DNA from: Nitrospina sp. | GTDB lineage: Bacteria; Nitrospinota; Nitrospinia; Nitrospinales; VA-1 | Direction of reading: 5' to 3' | NCBI GenBank assembly: GCA_018665625.1 | Contig: JABJCF010000424.1 | Span: forward strand, 1 to 7,564 | DNA: 7,564 nt | Part shown: positions 6,355 to 7,564 of the stretch, piece by piece | Position numbering within the stretch: the first letter of the stretch is position 1 | How the letters are laid out: each line of letters opens with the position of its first letter | Position numbers and translations under genes: made by a program | The notes under the pieces: generated by a model | Told to the model about the DNA's origin: nothing | The model's database searches: none | What the model saw: the letters and a program-made list of their open reading frames with translations, nothing else

Positions 6355-6364
6355 AAATGCATTT
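6355..6364. repeat. Perfect 10-base palindrome AAATGCATTT
   Basis: AAATGCATTT equals its own reverse complement. It sits in the divergent intergenic region about 50 bases upstream of the leftward start codon, where a regulator could bind. The flanking bases do not extend the symmetry, and an AT-rich 10-base palindrome can arise by chance. Confidence 0.35.
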
Positions 6365-6369
6365 GAAAT

Positions 6370-6390
6370 CCCGCAAGCGGGTTTTATTTT
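6370..6390 (+). terminator. Weak terminator-like hairpin with T tract
   Basis: CCCG (6370-6373) pairs with CGGG (6378-6381) around a CAAG loop, followed by TTTTATTTT (6382-6390). Three further A-T pairs can form outside one mismatch. The T tract makes it directional toward the + strand, so it could stop transcription coming from the radical SAM/ABM genes before the lipoyl-fold gene. The stem is only four G-C pairs, so strength is doubtful. Confidence 0.4.
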
Positions 6391-6480
6391 CCACTCGATG
6401 GGCGTCTAATAAAATGGAGTTTACCTTCGGGCAGATAACTTAATACTACAATCATCAGCGTTATTTATTATTAGTAAGAG

Positions 6481-6488
6481 AGGAAGGA
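6481..6488 (+). promoter_or_regulatory. Ribosome binding site deciding the lipoyl-fold gene start
   Basis: AGGAAGGA gives two possible Shine-Dalgarno cores. The first AGGA (6481-6484) is 7 bases from ATG 6492 and only 4 from the in-frame TTG 6489, so the ATG is preferred. Confidence 0.6.
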
Positions 6489-6491
6489 TTG

Positions 6492-6743
6492 ATGGAGGAT
6501 TATATTATCATGTGCCCGATGTACCCCACTATGACTTCAGGGAAAGTAGATAAATTTCTGGTTAGAAAAGGGGATAAAGTGAAACCGGGAACTGCCGTTG
6601 CCGAGATAATCTCTGAAGGTTATTTTACCCTGCTTTCAGAGGTTGAAGGGATTATTACAGAATTCTATGTAATGGAAGGCGAGTATGTAGAGGTGGACAC
6701 GGCCATCATTGAAATTGAATTAGCAGAACCAGAAGAAAAATAA
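6492..6743 (+). CDS. Small lipoyl/biotinyl-fold protein lacking the modified lysine
   Basis: The 83-residue product looks like a single lipoyl/biotinyl (hammerhead) domain. It has the first half PTMTSGKVDKFLVRKGDKVKPGTAVAEI (12-39) and the quasi-symmetric second half VEGIITEFYVMEGEYVEVDTAIIEIE (51-76), as in E2 or carboxylase carrier domains. In modified domains the hairpin between the halves carries the lysine (DKA or MKM motif). Here that stretch reads ISEGYFTLLSE (40-50), with no lysine, glycine at about 43 taking its place, so it should not be lipoylated or biotinylated by the usual rule. It may instead be a binding or adaptor domain. No partner enzyme gene is nearby. ATG 6492 is preferred over TTG 6489 on ribosome-binding-site spacing. 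Its stop (6741-6743) directly abuts that of mgtE on the other strand. Confidence 0.72.
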   Translation: MEDYIIMCPMYPTMTSGKVDKFLVRKGDKVKPGTAVAEIISEGYFTLLSEVEGIITEFYVMEGEYVEVDTAIIEIELAEPEEK

Positions 6744-7564
6744 TTAGAATGCAGCTAAAATAAATTTAGCGGTGATGAGATAAATCGCAAGGCCGAGTAT
6801 ATCGTTGGCTACCGTTATGATTGGTCCGGTGCTTATTGCGGGGTCAATATCCAGATTAATAAATATAATAGGGGTCAGAGAACCTACCAGAGCTGCTACC
6901 GATACAGCTAGAATGATTCCAGTCCCTACGACGACTCCTAATATGGGCTCCGTATTTAATACTACTTCTGCCGTAAGACCGATTAAAAACCCACAAAGAA
7001 CTCCGAAGATTACTCCATTAAGAACTCCTACCAGGATTTCGTTTTTAATTATATATGCAATATTGTCATCTTGAATGTCTCCTGTGGCAAGACCTCTAAC
7101 AATAATTGTTGCTCCTTGAATCCCCACATTCCCGGCAAGGCCGATGACAAAAGGGATGAATAGAATTATGGCGGTATATTCTGAGAGCGTTCCGTCAAAG
7201 GCACCTAGTATCCAGGCGCTTATAATCCCTCCAATGAAGGTTGTAAAAAGCCAGGGAGCGCGCGCTATTAGTTTGCTACTGGTTTTTTTTGCGAAGGGAT
7301 CTACTGTGGCCGTGCCGACCATTGTATATATGTCTTCACTTGCAATGTCTTCCATGCCACGGATTACATCATCAAAAGTTACAACTCCATGAATAATGTT
7401 ATTCTCGTCTACAACAGGTAAAATGCTCAGGTGCTCTTGACTCATCACATTGGCAACCTTTTCGCAAGGGTCGCTGATCATTATTTTAGGAGTCTCGGAA
7501 CGGATAAATTCTTTTGCCAAAGCGGATGCTGGAGCATTTAGCAAATCACGAAGTTTGAAAAATC
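6744..7564 (-). CDS. mgtE: MgtE-type magnesium transporter, C-terminal part (5' end cut by window edge)
   Basis: MgtE is a homodimeric inner-membrane Mg2+ channel gated by cytoplasmic CBS domains. The open frame continues past base 7564 with no stop (FFKLRDLL leads into the visible part), so the N-domain and first CBS domain are outside the window. Visible are the second CBS domain (codons about 7511-7350, with LSILPVVDENNIIHGVVTFDDV) and the plug/connecting helix, then a transmembrane domain with about five hydrophobic segments from about 7250 to the end. Family signatures are PFVIGLAGNVGIQGATIIVRGLATG (interrupted only by wording here) in the pore region and DPAISTGPIITVANDILG, whose Asp (codon 6801-6803) corresponds to the conserved pore aspartate. 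The apparent start at 7544 is an internal TTG. The gene ends flush against the lipoyl-fold gene, tail to tail. Confidence 0.93.
   Translation of the reverse strand, partial: FFKLRDLLNAPASALAKEFIRSETPKIMISDPCEKVANVMSQEHLSILPVVDENNIIHGVVTFDDVIRGMEDIASEDIYTMVGTATVDPFAKKTSSKLIARAPWLFTTFIGGIISAWILGAFDGTLSEYTAIILFIPFVIGLAGNVGIQGATIIVRGLATGDIQDDNIAYIIKNEILVGVLNGVIFGVLCGFLIGLTAEVVLNTEPILGVVVGTGIILAVSVAALVGSLTPIIFINLDIDPAISTGPIITVANDILGLAIYLITAKFILAAF

Larger units (their letters stand above)
6305..6491. other. Non-coding interval between the 68-residue gene and the lipoyl-fold gene
   Basis: This AT-rich stretch of 187 bases is the largest non-coding gap in the window. It separates two divergently transcribed genes, so it should contain promoters for both. 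It holds the ribosome binding sites of both genes at its ends, a palindrome at 6355-6364 and a hairpin followed by T bases at 6370-6390. TACAAT (6447-6452) could be a -10 box for the rightward gene, but no matching -35 was found. I see no tRNA-like or riboswitch-like structure. Confidence 0.5.

Noticed and set aside
6805..7392. Two + strand reading frames opposite mgtE
   Set aside because: They are antisense to clear MgtE transmembrane coding sequence and have no ribosome binding site or recognisable family.
1..7564. CRISPR array, insertion sequence, phage or toxin-antitoxin system
   Set aside because: No regularly spaced repeats, transposase or integrase motifs, terminal inverted repeats or toxin-like pairs were found on either strand.

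Overview
The window is an AT-rich bacterial chromosomal segment of ordinary housekeeping character. The best-supported part is the C-terminal end of a type II fatty-acid synthesis cluster in the order fabD (partial) - fabG - acpP - fabF - rnc, all on the + strand with gaps of about 2 to 30 bases. This order is common in Gram-negative bacteria and Firmicutes. The protein style and the recognisable partial mgtE gene suggest a Gram-negative lineage, perhaps deltaproteobacterial or Nitrospinota-like. That placement is an impression from the proteins, not a test.

Layout. Bases 1-3563 hold fabD, fabG, acpP, fabF and rnc. After a 66-base AT-rich gap, bases 3630-4753 carry three small + strand genes: a pentapeptide-repeat protein, a stand-alone cyclic-nucleotide-binding-domain protein without a DNA-binding domain, and a 66-residue single-pass membrane protein. 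Next, at 4766-5782, comes an Elp3-related radical SAM protein without the acetyltransferase domain. Bases 5817-6101 encode a small ABM-type (antibiotic biosynthesis monooxygenase-like) dimeric-barrel protein. A 68-residue protein of unknown function lies on the - strand at 6098-6304, converging on and overlapping the ABM gene by 4 bases. A 187-base non-coding interval (6305-6491) holds a 10-base palindrome and a weak terminator-like hairpin. It is followed by a small lipoyl/biotinyl-fold protein (6492-6743). The window ends in the C-terminal part of an MgtE-type magnesium transporter on the - strand (6744-7564, running off the edge), whose stop codon directly abuts that of the lipoyl-fold gene.

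How the genes fit together. FabD loads malonyl groups onto ACP, FabF condenses them, FabG reduces the beta-keto product, and AcpP carries the chain. RNase III is a frequent downstream partner of this cluster. The radical SAM gene is, from memory, a neighbour of rnc in Clostridia, so the three small genes between them look like a later insertion or a lineage-specific addition.

I found no CRISPR array, transposase, tRNA, rRNA, phage gene or recognisable defence system. The most interesting items are modest: a hairpin that could hide the fabF ribosome binding site, a lipoyl-fold protein with no lysine at the modification position, a radical SAM protein with a changed STRPD-type motif, and a conserved-looking but unassigned 68-residue protein with a good ribosome binding site.
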